From Symbiodinium natans (taxonomy: Eukaryota > Sar > Dinophyceae > Suessiales > Symbiodiniaceae): DNA of 56,693 nt. Shown piece after piece: positions 30,565-44,046 of this stretch. Position numbers and translations under genes: made by a program. The notes below the pieces were generated by a model. The model searched no databases and was not told the origin of the DNA. It was given only the letters and a program-made list of their open reading frames with translations. How positions within the stretch are numbered: position 1 is the stretch's first letter; every line of letters begins with the position of its first letter. The DNA is taken from positions 316,458 to 373,150 of the forward strand of contig CAJNDS010002544.1 of NCBI GenBank assembly GCA_905221605.1, written 5' to 3'.

Positions 30565-33500
30565 CGAGTTCAAGATACTTTTGCCCATACGTGAGCGAAA
30601 ACGAGACCTTGACCATGATGGGCCAAGCATTGCTGCAATGGGCACCAGCCCTCGGACGTTGTTGATTTTCTAGGCGCGCTTGGTTCACTTCCAGTCGTTC
30701 TGGGTGCTTGGGTGCTTTTCAGGATGGTGCGCTTGTGGAATCTTCGCACCGATGGGGCGGCGCCTCCACTGTGGCGCAGTGGCAGGCGATTGCGTTCATG
30801 CGCTAGTCCAAGAGCGATGCCATAACGCATGATGATGCAGGATGCCTGTCCGTTTGGAGAAGGCACGATTAGGATCTGCTTGGCAGTGATCTTCTTGGGA
30901 TGTTTTGGGCGCCAGCAACCTGAGTACTCGCCCTTCAATTTGGCAGTTGTTGCATTTATTTTGTCACCATGCTAGAGCCGGCATCTATCTTGAAACGTTA
31001 TGCCAGCTATGCCTGTCAGCTTGCACTTTGCGGTCTGCTGCGGCTCCAGTGGAAAAGGAAGCACATCTAATGTAAAAGCATCTTCGCGAAAAAACCATCA
31101 ATTTCGATGTTCAACCAGGATGTCTCCGCTGGTTTCGGCAGGCCTTGCGCATCTCCGACTTCGTCGCAAGGAGGGATCTCAGGCGCGATGGTGAAGCCCT
31201 TTCTACGGCTGGACAAGCTGTCTTGGCACTGGCGAAAGTCCAGCTGCTACTGCAGTGCAGGCGAAAGTAGCAAGAATGACCCAATTGTCAATCCTTCTGA
31301 GAATGTGAGAAGTTGAGAGAACTTGAGAGATGTCTCTCCTGGTGTTTCGGGGATCTCTACCACGATCACACATGCACGTCGTTGTGATTGGAAGCTTCCG
31401 AAACAAGCCTGAAGCCTCCTTTTGAAGGCATGGACACCTGAGCTGCTGACCCAGAAGCTGGGAGAGCACACCCAGGCTGGAAGTTCTGGCCTGAGCTGTA
31501 TGGGCAATGCAAGGTGCCATCTTGAAAACAATCAGAGCTTCTTACACTCCAGAGTGGGCTTTAGCTGTGGGCTGTGGGGAGCGGATGGTGGGTGGCGGGG
31601 CTGGGTGGGTGGCCGTGGAGGCTGGGCGTTGGGTGGCTTTGGCAGGACTAGAAACCTTGAGCTAAGCAAGCAACGCACAGTGTCTAGTTGTTGTTGCTGC
31701 TTTGCATTTCGGCTTCGGTTGCTGTGCCAAGTACAGTTTGAGTCGTTGAATCGAAGCCTTTACCCACATCTTGCACCCCCAAACCACCAGAAAATTAACA
31801 TTTGCGTTGCGAGGCCTCAACCTTTAAGCGTTTTAAACCATGGGAGGAGGCAAGGCCGTGAGGCTTAAGGTGGGTGGTTGGAGGGAAACGGAGCCTGCGA
31901 ACCGACCAACATGACCAGGCAGGAGAGACTGACTCTGACAGCGCTCTTCGGAACGATAGAAGCGTCCCATGAGAGCCGTTCCGACCAGCTGCGCGAGAGC
32001 TCGTTGCATGTGAGGGCGAAAGCAAGCTGCAAGGTGCTGATGGAGCAATACAATCAGACCGAAGTTTCGGAAAGTTCCGAAATGTTCCGAGAAGTTCCGA
32101 AGTTGCTAAGTACGGGGCCGAACTGTAGCAACATGTCTTTTGTGTCCGATCCTCTCAAGTGCCCATATGCATAATTACATCACATTACATCTCATTCATT
32201 CCAGTGATGCTCTGAGGACCGGCGCTCTTCCAGTGATAGAGGTGAGTGATTCCGTGGTGTGAGAGTGCTCTCTGCTGCGTATGCTGTGAGACTTCAGGGC
32301 GATGACTCGATTCTGTCATCGCTCTGTCACATTGGCGTAATCTCTTGCTACCACAAAACGGTCTTGATGAGAACACACACCCATTGATGACCACAATTTG
32401 CTACGATCCCTGCTACGACTGTGCTACAAACTCAGTGTGCACGGTATGTCAAGATGTGTCAAGCGCGCAGTGGACAGCCGATGTGTTCACAGTATATGCA
32501 ATTTCTGGCAGAATCGGGATGACAAAGTGCCCTGTGCCAATTATTCAGACCGCCATTTTTTCGATCCCTGGACAATTTTGCCAGGTGCAAGCGTTGCAAC
32601 ACCATTTAGGAACGCCTGTGTTCAGTTTCATCACGTTGAAGATGTGGTCTCCATGTAGCTATTCTACCGTGCGCGAGGCTTCTTACCCAACAGTTTGCTT
32701 GCCACATGCAAAAAGCCGTGACCGCCCACCTTTGGGCAGGCGCCTCATCAGAGGCCATCGCTTTGTGAACAACGCCATGGGAAGGGAAGACTGCATTCCG
32801 TCGCAGTTGCAATTGGGATTCTTTCAAAGACTCTACTGTCGCACCAGCACGAGGAGCTTTGCAAGCCATCTAAACCATCTAAGCCATCTAGAAATCTCAT
32901 GAAATCTGGGGTGCGAAAAGTGTGTGCACATTATGTGCACATTATGTGCACATTATGTGCACAACGTGTTTTATTCCTATATGTGTTCCTATAGTCTGTT
33001 TGTTCGTCTCAGTGCTGAACACTCCATCCGCTGATGGAGAAGTTGGGGTGCGTCAGATGCCTGTGTGACTTTCCTGGCAAGACTCTGCTGCTTGTTACAC
33101 ATAAGCTGCACTGAAAGGCAAAAATGCACGCTGCTCTGATCTGGTCATTCTTGGGAGATTTGAACGGATGGAGCTCCGCAACGGGGCTTGGTGTATAGGC
33201 AGCTGCCAGTCAATCTGCTTTGCCACATTTGATGTTGCAAGAGAGAACATGTGAATTTTGTGCTTTTGCACTGAGATATGCACTTTCTGGATCCTGCAGT
33301 TGTTGTGGTTCGTACAAGGTAGACCTATGCAGGAAGACACATAAGCCAAGTACAGCAGGAGGGTTCGTTGTGAGCACGGAATCCAGACTCTTCTATCTGT
33401 CCACAAGCAATATCTGGCTGTGTTAGTGCAGTTTTGCGCGACTTCAGACACCAATCGTCTACATGACGAAGGAGGCTCCATGCCAATCGTTGCTACTCTC

Positions 33501-35437
33501 CAGCAGCCTTTCGACAGAGTGTTTGTAACCGTGCTCTTTGAGCCAGTATTTTGCTCCTTTTGGAGGCAATGCGCCGCGTGCGGGGAACCACAGGCATCGA
33601 TGGCAGCTTAGATGAGAGTGGGCAGACAGCTTGTTGTGGTGTTGCCTAGTGCACACGCTTTTGAGCTGCGGTGCAGGAATGGATGGTGTCTGGTGGACCA
33701 AATTTGGGTGCACCTGTGCTGTCGTCAAGTGTCCTGCAATCGTTCATGTGCTGCTGAGCAACGCAGGGTGGCGTCTATGGACTTCAGCCACCAGGTAGCT
33801 GGGAGTAGTGAGCAAAGCACCGTCTCGGACAGCAACAAAATGTAACAACAGCAACGCACAGAGGAACACGGTAGACACTTGCGGCAGGAGAGAATGCATC
33901 CATCGGACACCATCTTCAAGGACGACTCTGGAGTGATGCGTGCTTTGCGAGAACATGCACAGAAAACATGAGAAGCCACCTTCTTGACGCCTTGCACCAA
34001 TTCGCTTCGCAGAACGTCGTGGCCCACAAGAGGTGGGATGCAGAGGCGATGAGGCGCACGATTCGGAGTTGTGAGCAAAGGAGAAAAATGAAAAAATTAC
34101 AACAGTGAACAAAAGCGCAAAAAGTGAGCGAAGAGTGAAAGAGGCAAGAGGCACCAAAGAGGCACAAAAAGAGGTACTTAAAGGCAAGTGTAGAGAGATT
34201 GTAGGAGCCTGGCATGTGACAAGCTGACGAAGCGCCCTATTTTGCCAGTCGCCCGGCACCGGCAGTTTCTTCGGAGCTCCGGGCATCCCAGATTAGGCCG
34301 GTGGTGAAGGGTACTAGCGATGTACTAGTCAAGAGCTGCTCCAAGCTCGGTTCATGTAAGTTGTAGATGCCTTGGAGGAACTTTTGTCGCCAGAAGGGGT
34401 TTCGATTCTTCATCCTTCATGCCAGTTATTTGATGGTTCTTGGGCTTCCTGGGGGCTCCCTTTGCTCTTTGTCACAGGGTTGGGACACCGCTTGATTGCT
34501 GGCTTGCGTGTGAGGCTTCCCGCAAAGCCAACATGTTAGTGGCTTGCCTTGCAATTGCAAATCCTAATAGTTTATTTATCGCGCACAAAGGATGCATCCT
34601 CTTTGCCTCAGCAACATCATGACTCATGATGCTCATCTATTGCGATGATGGTGCATCAACTGTGCAAAGAACTGCGAGTCGTTTGGTGGGCACGCTCTGT
34701 GGCACATTGTTGCTGAAGGACTGTAAGGCTCTTGTCCAATTGTCTGTACGATTGGGCATTTTGTCAGGCATCCGGCTCCTTCCAAGGAGGCCCTTGCACC
34801 TTCAAAGGCCTTGTGCTGCAGCAGTTCCTAATGTAAGTTGCAATGATTCAGGGTTCCGGCTGTATCCTGACTGTTGGAGGCCTGCCCGGATTTAGAGAGA
34901 AAGCACGGCGCTCAGATTGTCCATATTGCATAGCATAAGGGGCAAGAGGTTGGAGGGCAGTTTTTCAATCTTTGGCATTGCAACTGAGGTTCTGGGCTCA
35001 TGAAGTGACTGCCAGGCAGTCGGCGCTTCGCATGGCCGAGGTGCTACTAAGAGCTCGAATGCAGAATCTTTGGTGTAAAAAAACGAGATACATCCTCATG
35101 CCAACAGTCCGACGGAACTGGGAGGGCTGGGAGGACCGTAGCTGGGGTGTGTTGAGGATCTGCATAGGATAGTTTGGCCTTTGCCTAACTGCGAGTGGAA
35201 GAGAAGTGGCCAAGAATACCTTGAGCACGTGCCAGAAACGACAACGGCGCATCGATTCCTGGGCCGGAGACGCACCCATCCGACTGGCTCCTGCCAAGAC
35301 CCTCAGACATGCTTCGACGTGGAATGTTGGGCTTCGTAGGTGACATGTTCATCGACATATGCTTCAAGCACGTCTAGTGCCGCTGCGTGCAGGCACAAGT
35401 TGCAATTCGTAGTGGTCTGCAAGAACTAGTACATAAC
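30565..35437. other. Long intergenic interval
   Basis: No joinable exon set found. Minor features are a G-rich stretch at 31560-31630 and repeated GTTCCGA motifs at 32055-32100. A T-rich - strand ORF at 33744-34286 has no recognisable domain. Another short + strand frame at 34972-35172 reads WAHEVTARQSALRMAEVLL. Confidence 0.4.
32923..32965. repeat. 11-bp tandem repeat TGTGCACATTA
   Basis: Four copies in a row. Each contains the palindrome TGTGCACA, so the array offers evenly spaced symmetric sites. Confidence 0.9.
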
Positions 35438-38400
35438 ATGGCGCGCCGTTTACCATGGTTTTTGCTAACCGCAATACTGTGTGTGTCCGGCTTGCGCTCC
35501 GACGCCTACACAGCGCGTGAGAAAGCGTCGCATCAAGAGGCATTGGCTGCTCGTTTTGAGTGCTCGTCGCACTTTGACTCATCCATATCTGAGACGAGCG
35601 AAAGGCATTTAGTTGCATTGGTATCAGGTTACCGAGGTTCTGTGGCATCGCTGAAAGGACTTGCTGAAGGTCTTTGCTCGGCAAGCTTTGCAAAAAAGGA
35701 GCCCACTTTGATCGTTGTTCTGGATGCAGTGGCCGGTGCTCAGTCTGTACAGCCCGTTCTCGTTCAGGGAGAGCGTGTGGCGGATCAAGTGATGAAGGTC
35801 GTTGAGGCTGAGAGACCTGAGAGACGTATCTCTTCATATTCCATCATTGGACACTCGCTGGGCGGCATCGTTGCAAGGGTTGCTGCCTCTCGTCTTGACA
35901 GCCTTGGCGGTGATCGCTTGCGCCCCCGTCTGTTCGTTTCACTTTTTTCACCACACGCGGGAATGGAGAGCTTTTTGAACTCGAAGTTGCTTCCTAGCCT
36001 GATCCGCATCTCGCAGACTGACCGCGGAGTTATGGACGAGTTGTGTGAGCAGGATCCTGCGAAAAGCATTTTGGTCAATATCTCTCGTGGCCATTATCGC
36101 CAGGTGCTGGAGAAGTTCCAGAAAAGAGTGCTCTACAGTTCAGACTCAGACTGGCTTGTAGATTTTGGAAGTGGAGCAATAACAACGGCCACCCCGCCAG
36201 AGGATGGTCTGGAAGCTGATGAAGCTGTGCCTGCAGACCAGGAGTACGCAGACCAGGAGTACCCATCACTAGGTTTGCACAGCTGGAACTTCAGCAGCGA
36301 TTCTGGTGCTTGCCACGCCCACAGTGTTCGATGTGAAGTGATGAGAGAGCTACAGCATGTCCCGTTCGTGCGAGTCAGCGCACGTTGGGAACTTTTCAGA
36401 CCCGACAAGCATTCATTTAAAGATATGGGTGTGTTAGAGAAGTCGGAGTTGCTTCGGCACTTGACTAAAGAGTTTGGCGGTACGAACGCCAATCTCCCGC
36501 GCGGCGAAAGATGCGTAAGCTCCGAGTTCTGTGCGGTTGGCCTTGTTTGCTCAGGAGTGTGCCAACCCAGAGTTTTCCAAGCTTCGGATGCATGCGACAA
36601 AGCAGCAAAAGCAGAGGCAAACGGGGAAAGGTTGGAAATGTGCTCCTTCGCCGTGGATCTCCTCAACGATGCGCTGCAGGCCTGGTTCCTTGTCGTGACG
36701 AGCAGTGGTGGTGGGGGTCATCTGGTGGCCGCGCAGAACCTGCAGAGGAAGTTGCTGGAACAGGCCGAAGGTGGCTACATATTGGCAGCGCAAGCCTTGC
36801 AGCAAAACAAGGCGTTGTTTACACCTGAAGCATACAATCTTGCCAAAGAAGCGCTGTCTGCAGTTCAGAATGGTCCACCTGCCGTGGCAATGCTTGACAT
36901 GATGAAAATCCCTTGCACTAGCTTGGATGGCATGGGATACATCCCCTTGGGTGGCTTCATGACGGACCAGTGGAACACGCTGCAAGCTTCAGGTGACATC
37001 GAAGGCTTGAAGCGCTTAGTAGCAGCGCAGCCCTTGACGCAATGGGTTTTTGGCCGCCAGTGTCGGGATTTCATGAAGTCTGTGATTCGCCATAAACAGC
37101 TGGGGTACCAACGCCCTGCGAAACGAGTGGTCTCTACGCAGCCGCTGCTCATCCAGTCTTTGCTGGATGCATCGGACGCCGGAGGATTGGATCTGTACAT
37201 GACGGATCTGCCCACTGAGGAGGCACCATGTTAGGGATAAGTCTCATAAGAAACACGGGGGTGGGGTGTAAGGAAGGGAGCCTTTCGAAGCCTTTATGGA
37301 GGAATATGGCACCTTACATGCCCCTCCTTTGCAGCGCCCGGGCCATCTTTCTAGCACAAACTACGGTGTTCAGTCATGCGGCGCATTTTGCCCTCGCACG
37401 CTAGTGACAGTTTTACCATTTGTCTTGTGTTCACAGGCCTGGCCTACCAAGCTGAACCTACGATTGACAGTAGTTGCAATCCGTCTGGCTGCACGTTGGC
37501 TTTCATGCAAACCGCTCTGTGGGGCTCCGAGGGCAGGGGATTCTTGGAAGAACAGTTTCGTCAGTGCCATTCCAGCCTACCCAAGCATTGATGCCGTTGC
37601 ACATGTTCAACACAAGTCCTATGCTATGCCTTGCTCTGCCCGGGGGATTTTAACGCTAGCTCAGTCGAGAAGTTGGGAGGATGAACGTCAACGTATGTCT
37701 TCTTTCCTGTCAGGCTGTCCACTTCTTCGGTCCCCTGGTTGCTTTGAGTGGGACGAGCAGCACAATTGAGAAGCGCCTCTTCTTGCATGGAGTCTCCCCA
37801 ATGCAGGGTGGAGAAGCAGAGCTGGAAAGATTGTCAGGGATACCACGGCGGCAGATCATAATTGATAAGTTCATGCCAATTGACCCCAGCTTCACTTCTG
37901 GCAGTCTGCCCTCACCAGGGCAAGCTGTTGCAATTCGACTCAAGGCGCAGATACCTCTCGAGGAAGATTTCCTTGCAGCATCATCCACATCCGGTCCAGT
38001 CACGAACCCCATCCTACTGGAAGAAGATGATGAGCTGCTTATGGTGATGTTGGGCTCGCAACCAACAGTAGAGGCTGTGTTGAACTATGCCAAAGAGAGT
38101 CTGAAGCTACCAGACCTCTCCACAGGAAAACGGTATGTCTTCCTTGCCTGTGGGCGACCGCGGTCTCCAGCCTACAAGCGGCTTTATGAAGACATAGTGA
38201 GCTTGAGCAGGAGCCTGAGTTCCATTAGCTCCCGAACCATCCTCGTGCCTTTCACAGGCCAGCGGGCTGCAGAGATTCTTGGCAGAGCGGACATCACCAT
38301 CACCCGCAGTGGTGGTCTCACCGCCGGGGAACTGCTGGCACTGCATCGTGGGGACAAGCGCAAGAAGCACATCCTTCTCCATGTCGAAGCTGTGGACGAT

Positions 38401-38949
38401 GACGCCAAAACTCGCGCTCTTGCAGCTCTGCCTGACATGCCTGACATGAGTGAAGACCAGGCTGCAGAGCAAGCCGCAGACAATGCGGCACTGGTTGGTA
38501 TGGTGCCTTGGGAGGCTGGCAATGCTCGCTACTTGCAGCAGGTTGTGGGTGCAAAAATCGTGACGCCCGAAAGCTTAGTCAGAACGCTCCTGGATCAGAA
38601 ACAACTGCCTTTTCCCGTAAATTGGCGGCTCTTTTTGCATCTGCGAGGCTTCAGTGCTACTGCGATTGATCTTGCAGAGGAATGCAACTGTTCATACTCC
38701 TTTCATCGTTCACGCCCTCTCACTTATGCCTCTTTATCAGGGGACAATGTCTGCAGGACAGCCCTAGAAGCATTCGCCGGAGCAGCCATTCCGTGCAACC
38801 AGACAACCATTGTCTCGTGGCGTTTGCCTTCATATGGAATGGATCTCTTTCAGATGCTGTACAACCTGACTGACTTGGCGCAGAATGTAGCGACGTCATG
38901 CAATGGCACCTTGTTCACCCGTGGTCGCTTCGTGGCAGTGCAGCTGTGA
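35438..38949 (+). CDS. Secreted or ER protein: lipase-like hydrolase fused to GT28-like glycosyltransferase
   Basis: Two exons, 35438-37222 and 37714-38949, join in phase 0 across a GC-AG intron whose borders share AGGC, giving MTDLPTEE|AVHFFGPL and about 1,006 residues. The start at 35438 gives a clear signal peptide (MARRLPWFLLTAILCVSGL). Residues about 60-300 form an alpha/beta hydrolase of the PGAP1/DUF676 kind, with the nucleophile motif GHSLGGIVAR and SLFSPHAGM after it. A short Cys-rich stretch (CVSSEFCAVGLVCSGVCQ) links to a second domain starting FLVVTSSGGGGHLVAAQNL, the Gly-rich start of GT28/MGDG-synthase-type transferases. Its C-terminal half has GRADITITRSGGLTAGELLA, typical of the nucleotide-sugar binding fold. 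The last 90 residues are Cys-containing and unassigned. A role in building or trimming a glycolipid or GPI-like anchor in the secretory route is inferred. Confidence 0.75.
37223..37713 (+). other. GC-AG intron of the hydrolase-glycosyltransferase gene
   Basis: It begins GCACCATG after GAG and ends TTCCTGTCAG before GCTGTCC. Reading into it meets TAG nine bases on, so the two long exons are not independent genes. A second acceptor-like site (tgttcacag at about 37436) opens a frame reading GLAYQAEPTIDSSCNPSGC that does not fit the join. Confidence 0.7.
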
Positions 38950-41900
38950 GCCAGAAAAGGGTGCGCTTTGGTTCAAACAAGTGGTTGCGCGGAGTGAGCT
39001 CCGGCCATGCTTTGTGATGGTTTTGTGTTTCAGCCTCATGTCGCGTCCGAATTGGCATGAACAAAGTCTAAGGACACGCGCCGAGAGTGGTCTGAATCAT
39101 CGCTCAGTGCCGCCAGCTGCTCGCAGGTGCGGGGCCTTGCATGTGTGAGCCAGGTTGCAGTTCGGAGTAGCTCCGCTGCAGCAATGCGATTCTACGTTGG
39201 TTCTAGGGCCACTGGCTTGGAACACGGTTTTCCGATTTTCAATCCGGAGAGTAACAAGCTCGGATTAGAAGTGACGTGAAGACTCGCCTCCGAGTATGCT
39301 TTTTCTATCTTTCTCTTGTTGGCAGGTCAGTCGGGAAGTGTACCGGAGGACGCGAACTAGATTCTTTGGCTTTCAAGCCTTCTTGCATGTGGCTTCATCA
39401 TTTGTCCGCAAGACGGGCCCCCGCAGGAACGGCTTTCTCGTGGGCCGCACACAGGCAGTCTTGCCAGGGAGGAAGTTGAAGTTCAGCTCATGTCATGTAA
39501 TGTCGTGGGACCAGCTCGGTGCGCAGTTTGCGTTGCATGTCCTGGGTTTAGATGCCAGGCCCCAATGCGGTCCAAATCTCTGTCGCTGCAGAGCATACTC
39601 TTTGCTGGCGAGGCAGTCTTTCAGAATGCAAATGCAAAGCCGTAGCCTGGTGGATGGAGATGAAAGAAGTGAGTGGTGGACTGTCTGCAACCACGTAGTG
39701 CTCCCGAGGTCATGAAAGCACCTCCGATGCCTGCTTTGAGGAAGAAACCACGCCAGCTAGCCGCTTAGGTCAGAGAACAGGTATGTCACGACATGTCTCC
39801 AACCGCCAATGTGCCTTCAGTCGAGGTATGAGATGGGCTGGAAGACTCTCCCAGAGCGAAGGCGAAGCAGTAAGACGTGTTGACAAGTTGGTTCCATTTT
39901 GATTATCCTCGTGTTCCCAATGGAAGGGCCTCGGCTAATAGCTTCTGTCTGTTTGCTTGCAGGTTCGTCTTTGATCCCAAGAGCTTCCTTCCTGTGCCTC
40001 GAGGCTTCTGAAATTTTGTTGCTTTTTAGATTCTGCTTTCATTGGTTTTGTTGGCTCAGATGCCTCCTTGCAGGTGGCTGGGACTTACATGACCCCAGCT
40101 GGCCAGACATCATTCCATCTGGACGGCGAGGGTTAGTGCCATGCCGGTCACTCAGACTCCAGAGTTTGATCTGTTGTGAATAGCTGCGCTTCAGATGTTT
40201 CACGGTGGAAGGTTTTCCCCTTACAAGCGGTGAAGTAAGCGTGGCTGATCATGCCGGATCTGTTACCCTTTGGAAGTCTGTAGAAGTCTGCAGCAACTCG
40301 GTGTGTGCTTGCTCAGTGCCCATCGAGCAGGAGGTGGAAGAGGCGCCGCTTCGACGTAGCGACTGTTCGTGCTTCGTCTGGAGATGGTCGGTGTGAAGAT
40401 AGCATCTCGAACGAATCAGTGACAGATGGAACAGTCAACAAGCTTTCAACAACCGGAGAATCAGTTGAGGATGTCGGCAACATCTTTTTCTGCACACATC
40501 ATGAACATTTTGGGAAGGAGCACCCGACAGAGCCCAAAGATGAAGCAAACTTCTGAAAAGGAGTGCAGGGGCAAAGAGCCGAGGAACCCGGCAGGAGCAT
40601 GGCAAGCAAAGATTGAGCCCGCCAAGCTGGAAACCGAGAAAGCCGAATTGATTTCGTTGCAGTTCTGAAGTCCGACGTTGGCATCGGCAGGGCAATGTTT
40701 TCAGATGGGAATTCACGGGGATTTTGTGTAGAGCCTCGGGGTGCCGTGTTGTGTGTGTTTTCCTGTGTTGCTCCAAGTTGGGTCGTGTATGACCTCTGTT
40801 CAAAGTTCAACACTCTAACTGTGAGATTTCTGTGCGGCTGATCTTGACCTGCTCAGACGGAGCATCCGGCTGGCCCAGAGCGGGCCGGCGAGGCTGGCTA
40901 GCCGCTGGCATCCTTTCTGGAAGAAGGGCTTTGCCTCGAGCCTTTTCTCCACACACCTCACACCACACGTTTCACTCGAAAGCGTGCAGCTTGGAAATCC
41001 AAGTGTCAAGGAAATAGGCAGTTTGGTAACGCTTGTTGATTTTGTATCAGTGCTCGTCGCCAGCGCTCCAAATCCAAGAATGTGAAAGCATGGGCAGAGG
41101 TAGAGCTGTGCAAGCTGGGGAAGAGAGTTGTTCGCTAAAGGCCGGTTGTGCAGTGCCTGCGCAGGGGAGCTGCCCACAATGAATTAGTTTGGACTCCTGA
41201 GGAGCACCGACGGCCAGCTTGCGGGCTTGCTTTGCAAGAAAATCAGAGAACATCGAGAGCACTTCAGTTCATGAATGTGGTCGCGTCAAAGTAGAGAATG
41301 CTGGCTTCAGCCTTCTTTGCTTCTCTCTCAAGGCAGGTTGGCAACATGCTGAGCAGTTAATGAAGATTTTTCTCCATAGCACGTAAGTGGAAGCATCTGC
41401 TATGGCTGTGGTGACATGCAAAATGGATCCGGCCTGTCTAGACCGCCCAGTGTCTTCACAGCAGATGAACGAAGGCAGCCAGCCGCATCACAAGGCCTCA
41501 AGCGCATGATTGCAGCTCGAAATGCGGGTAAAACCATGGCTTGCAGACCGCTGCAGAGGCAGGAGTCAAGTTGTGCGATCCATGGCAGGAACTTTTGGCA
41601 TTGATGTCAAATTACTGTCTGTCCATTTCAGCTGTCTTCTCACCGCTGAGCAGATGGGAGGCGCTGGCCGCCTGAACATTTTCGGAGCACACTGCGCCCA
41701 AGATGGGAGATGTTTCGGGGCTGCAGGGATGCGTCTACAACCTGTACCCTACACACCACTCGCTACTTGCACCGTGTAGCTTTGCGCAGTGAGGCTTTGT
41801 GCTTATACCTGCCCTTCTAGCTGCTCCCGACGCCGGGCATTGACCGTGCATTGAGGGTTTGTGCGCTTGTACTTTGTGTGCACATGGCATGCTCAGAGCT

Positions 41901-44046
41901 CAGATTTGGGGTGGAGGCAACGCGGCTTCAGGGCCACCACGACGACCAGAGGAGCTTCAAGGAAAGAGGCGGCTCAACGCCCTGCAGGAGCATCTCAAAA
42001 AAACGTCATGTTTCTGTTGCTTCTTGCTGTACTCCATGTGGCATCGCTCAGCACAGTTTCTCAGCCCCTTGTCAATGTTGTTTAGGTTTTGGCCCCTCGA
42101 AGTGTCGAAGCCATAACAACTGGATCTGCCTTCAAGTGCCACCTCATTGTCGCAGAATGAAGCAGAGGACCTTATTGGACATCTTCAGCAGAGCGGTCGA
42201 GCGGATGTGATTCAGGCACGATGGCAGGTTTGCTTCTGTCGACTTGTCGAAGATCCGCCCTACGTCCTGGAGGAGCTCTACCAGCTCGTGTGCAGCCACT
42301 TCGACCGTTCGGGCCGGCAGCCCCTTTCAGGCTCCACTTCTCGGTGAGCCTGGCACGTTATGAGCAGTGCGGACTGCGAGCGCCTCGGATTGAGAAAGTG
42401 TTAAGGAAGCCGCCTGCGGAAGAGGCGGAGCAGGACTTCAAAAGGAAGCTTCGCCGCCTGGTTGCACTGAAAGAACTGTCGGCCAACTCAGAGCGTGATC
42501 GTGCTCCTTAATGTTCCTCACCCTTAGCATTGCTTTTTTCACACCTGTGAATCCTCTTGACCTTGTCACTAGGATGTGGAGTTTGTTGCGGAGTCCGTTG
42601 AAAGCTCTGGCTCATGAGGAACCTGTCAAACTGACTGATCTGATAGACCCGCTTTCAGGCTGCAATTTCTCCGATTTCGCTCCCCTCCTGGCCTGCGGAA
42701 ACAATAATTTTGCTTCTTTCTTGGTTGATTCTGGCATTTCTGGTGATGGCTGGGCTCACTTGTTTGACTCAGTTTTTGTTGTTGTTGATGCTTGCCTGTC
42801 GAGAACCAGCACTGCCCTGGCTCGATCAAAGCTTATGCTGGTCTTCGGCTGAGGTTGCAATCGTGAGTTTTAGCTTCTCTCTGTCAGCACGAAAGCGGCA
42901 TGAGCATCAACGTAAAGTCGACTTCTTGCTTATTGCTCTGAAAGCACGAGCAGTTCGATTGCCTGATGGCTTGCTTGATAATAGCGGTGGGCTTTAGCAA
43001 CGGCGCGGGTCGTGTACTGACACTTTCTGCGCTGAGGGAAGATACTGGAGCGAGTCAGCGCTGGAGAGCTGCTGGACGCGGAGCCATTTGAAACTGCATT
43101 CTTTATTCACCTCATTGCCAGGGGAAACGTAGCCTGACCATTCACCTCACATGGCAAGGATTTTGTCTTGAAAGACGTAGATGGCGAGCTGGACATAGAG
43201 GAAATGCAGGTCTGGAGCTTCACAGGACATTGCATCAAAGAGTTGCTGAGCTTTTGTGCATGCAGGGTAGTCAGCCTCTGCATGCTTGCAGGCGCGGCTG
43301 GATGATGCGCTGCTTCAGGCAGTGCTTAGCCCGCTAGACTAGTGATGGCTGCCCGGAAGGGGCATTAACCTGCGTACAGCACTTAACTTGCCGAACTTAG
43401 GTTTGCTTGTAGTCGGATATGTCGTTCATGTAGTGTATCAGGGTGCAGTCCGAGTTCACGGTCTTGCGGCCATAGCATCAGACCCGTCGGTCTTTCCAAG
43501 AAAGTCGATCTTTTGTTCCTGCTCAGATGTTCAGGATGTTGACATTGACATGGAGGTGAGTGAAGATGGAGGCACATTTCGCAACAAGTGTTGACTCTTG
43601 CACTCATCCTTTCCTTCTCACAAGTTTTCGGAATGTTTGCGGGCAGGAGCAGCAGGCTATTCGGACGTGCCGCTGTGGCAAGTGTTGTTCGGACCTGCAG
43701 CTCTTTATACATGGGCCCTTGGACCAACATCAGCAGGACAACTATGTGAATGTTTCTGTTGTTCTGCATTCAGCCATTTCCATGCTGGCGTTTCCGACTA
43801 GATTCTTTTTGTTGCAAACCTCAAGTGCTTGTTCTGTTCTCGCTCGCCTCCGCTATCCTCTTCTCACATGTGGGCGTCGGCGTGGAGAAGTCGTAGCTAT
43901 CGAGGTGTGTGTATCTATTCCACACTATTCGTGGCAATTCTTTGGCCTAGTGCCACCAAGAGGGACTCCCTCATCTGCGCAGTAAGGATTAGAACGCGCC
44001 TTATTCCGGTCGCCAAGTAACCTGTCTAGCACATGTCAGGCGACGA
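38950..44046 (+). other. Interval with exon-like stretches not joined
   Basis: Candidates, each after an AG acceptor, are: 39326-39475 (VSREVYRRTRTRFFGFQAFL); 42160-42330 (NEAEDLIGHLQQSGRADVIQ and VEDPPYVLEELYQLVCSHF); 42331-42500 (LHFSVSLARYEQCGLRAPRI and DFKRKLRRLVALKELSA); 42572-42655 (MWSLLRSPLKALAHEEPVK); and about 43157-43210 (KDFVLKDVDGELDIEEMQ, whose DVDGELDIEE resembles an EF-hand loop). The spread suggests a gene of unknown type between 42.1 and 43.3 kb, perhaps calcium-responsive. Phases between them could not be settled. Confidence 0.35.

Noticed and set aside
30125-30673. Pro/Leu- and Thr/Ala-rich ORFs in the triplet repeat
   Set aside because: All frames are open because of the triplet period; no flanking coding signal.
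33744-34286. Minus-strand 180-residue ORF as a membrane protein
   Set aside because: Leu/Phe/Ser-rich from T-rich DNA, no conserved motif, no exon neighbours.
36690-38949. Second half of the fusion protein as a true MGDG synthase
   Set aside because: The Gly-rich start and SGG motif fit the GT28 fold, but other MGDG-synthase landmarks are not evident, so only the broader fold is claimed.
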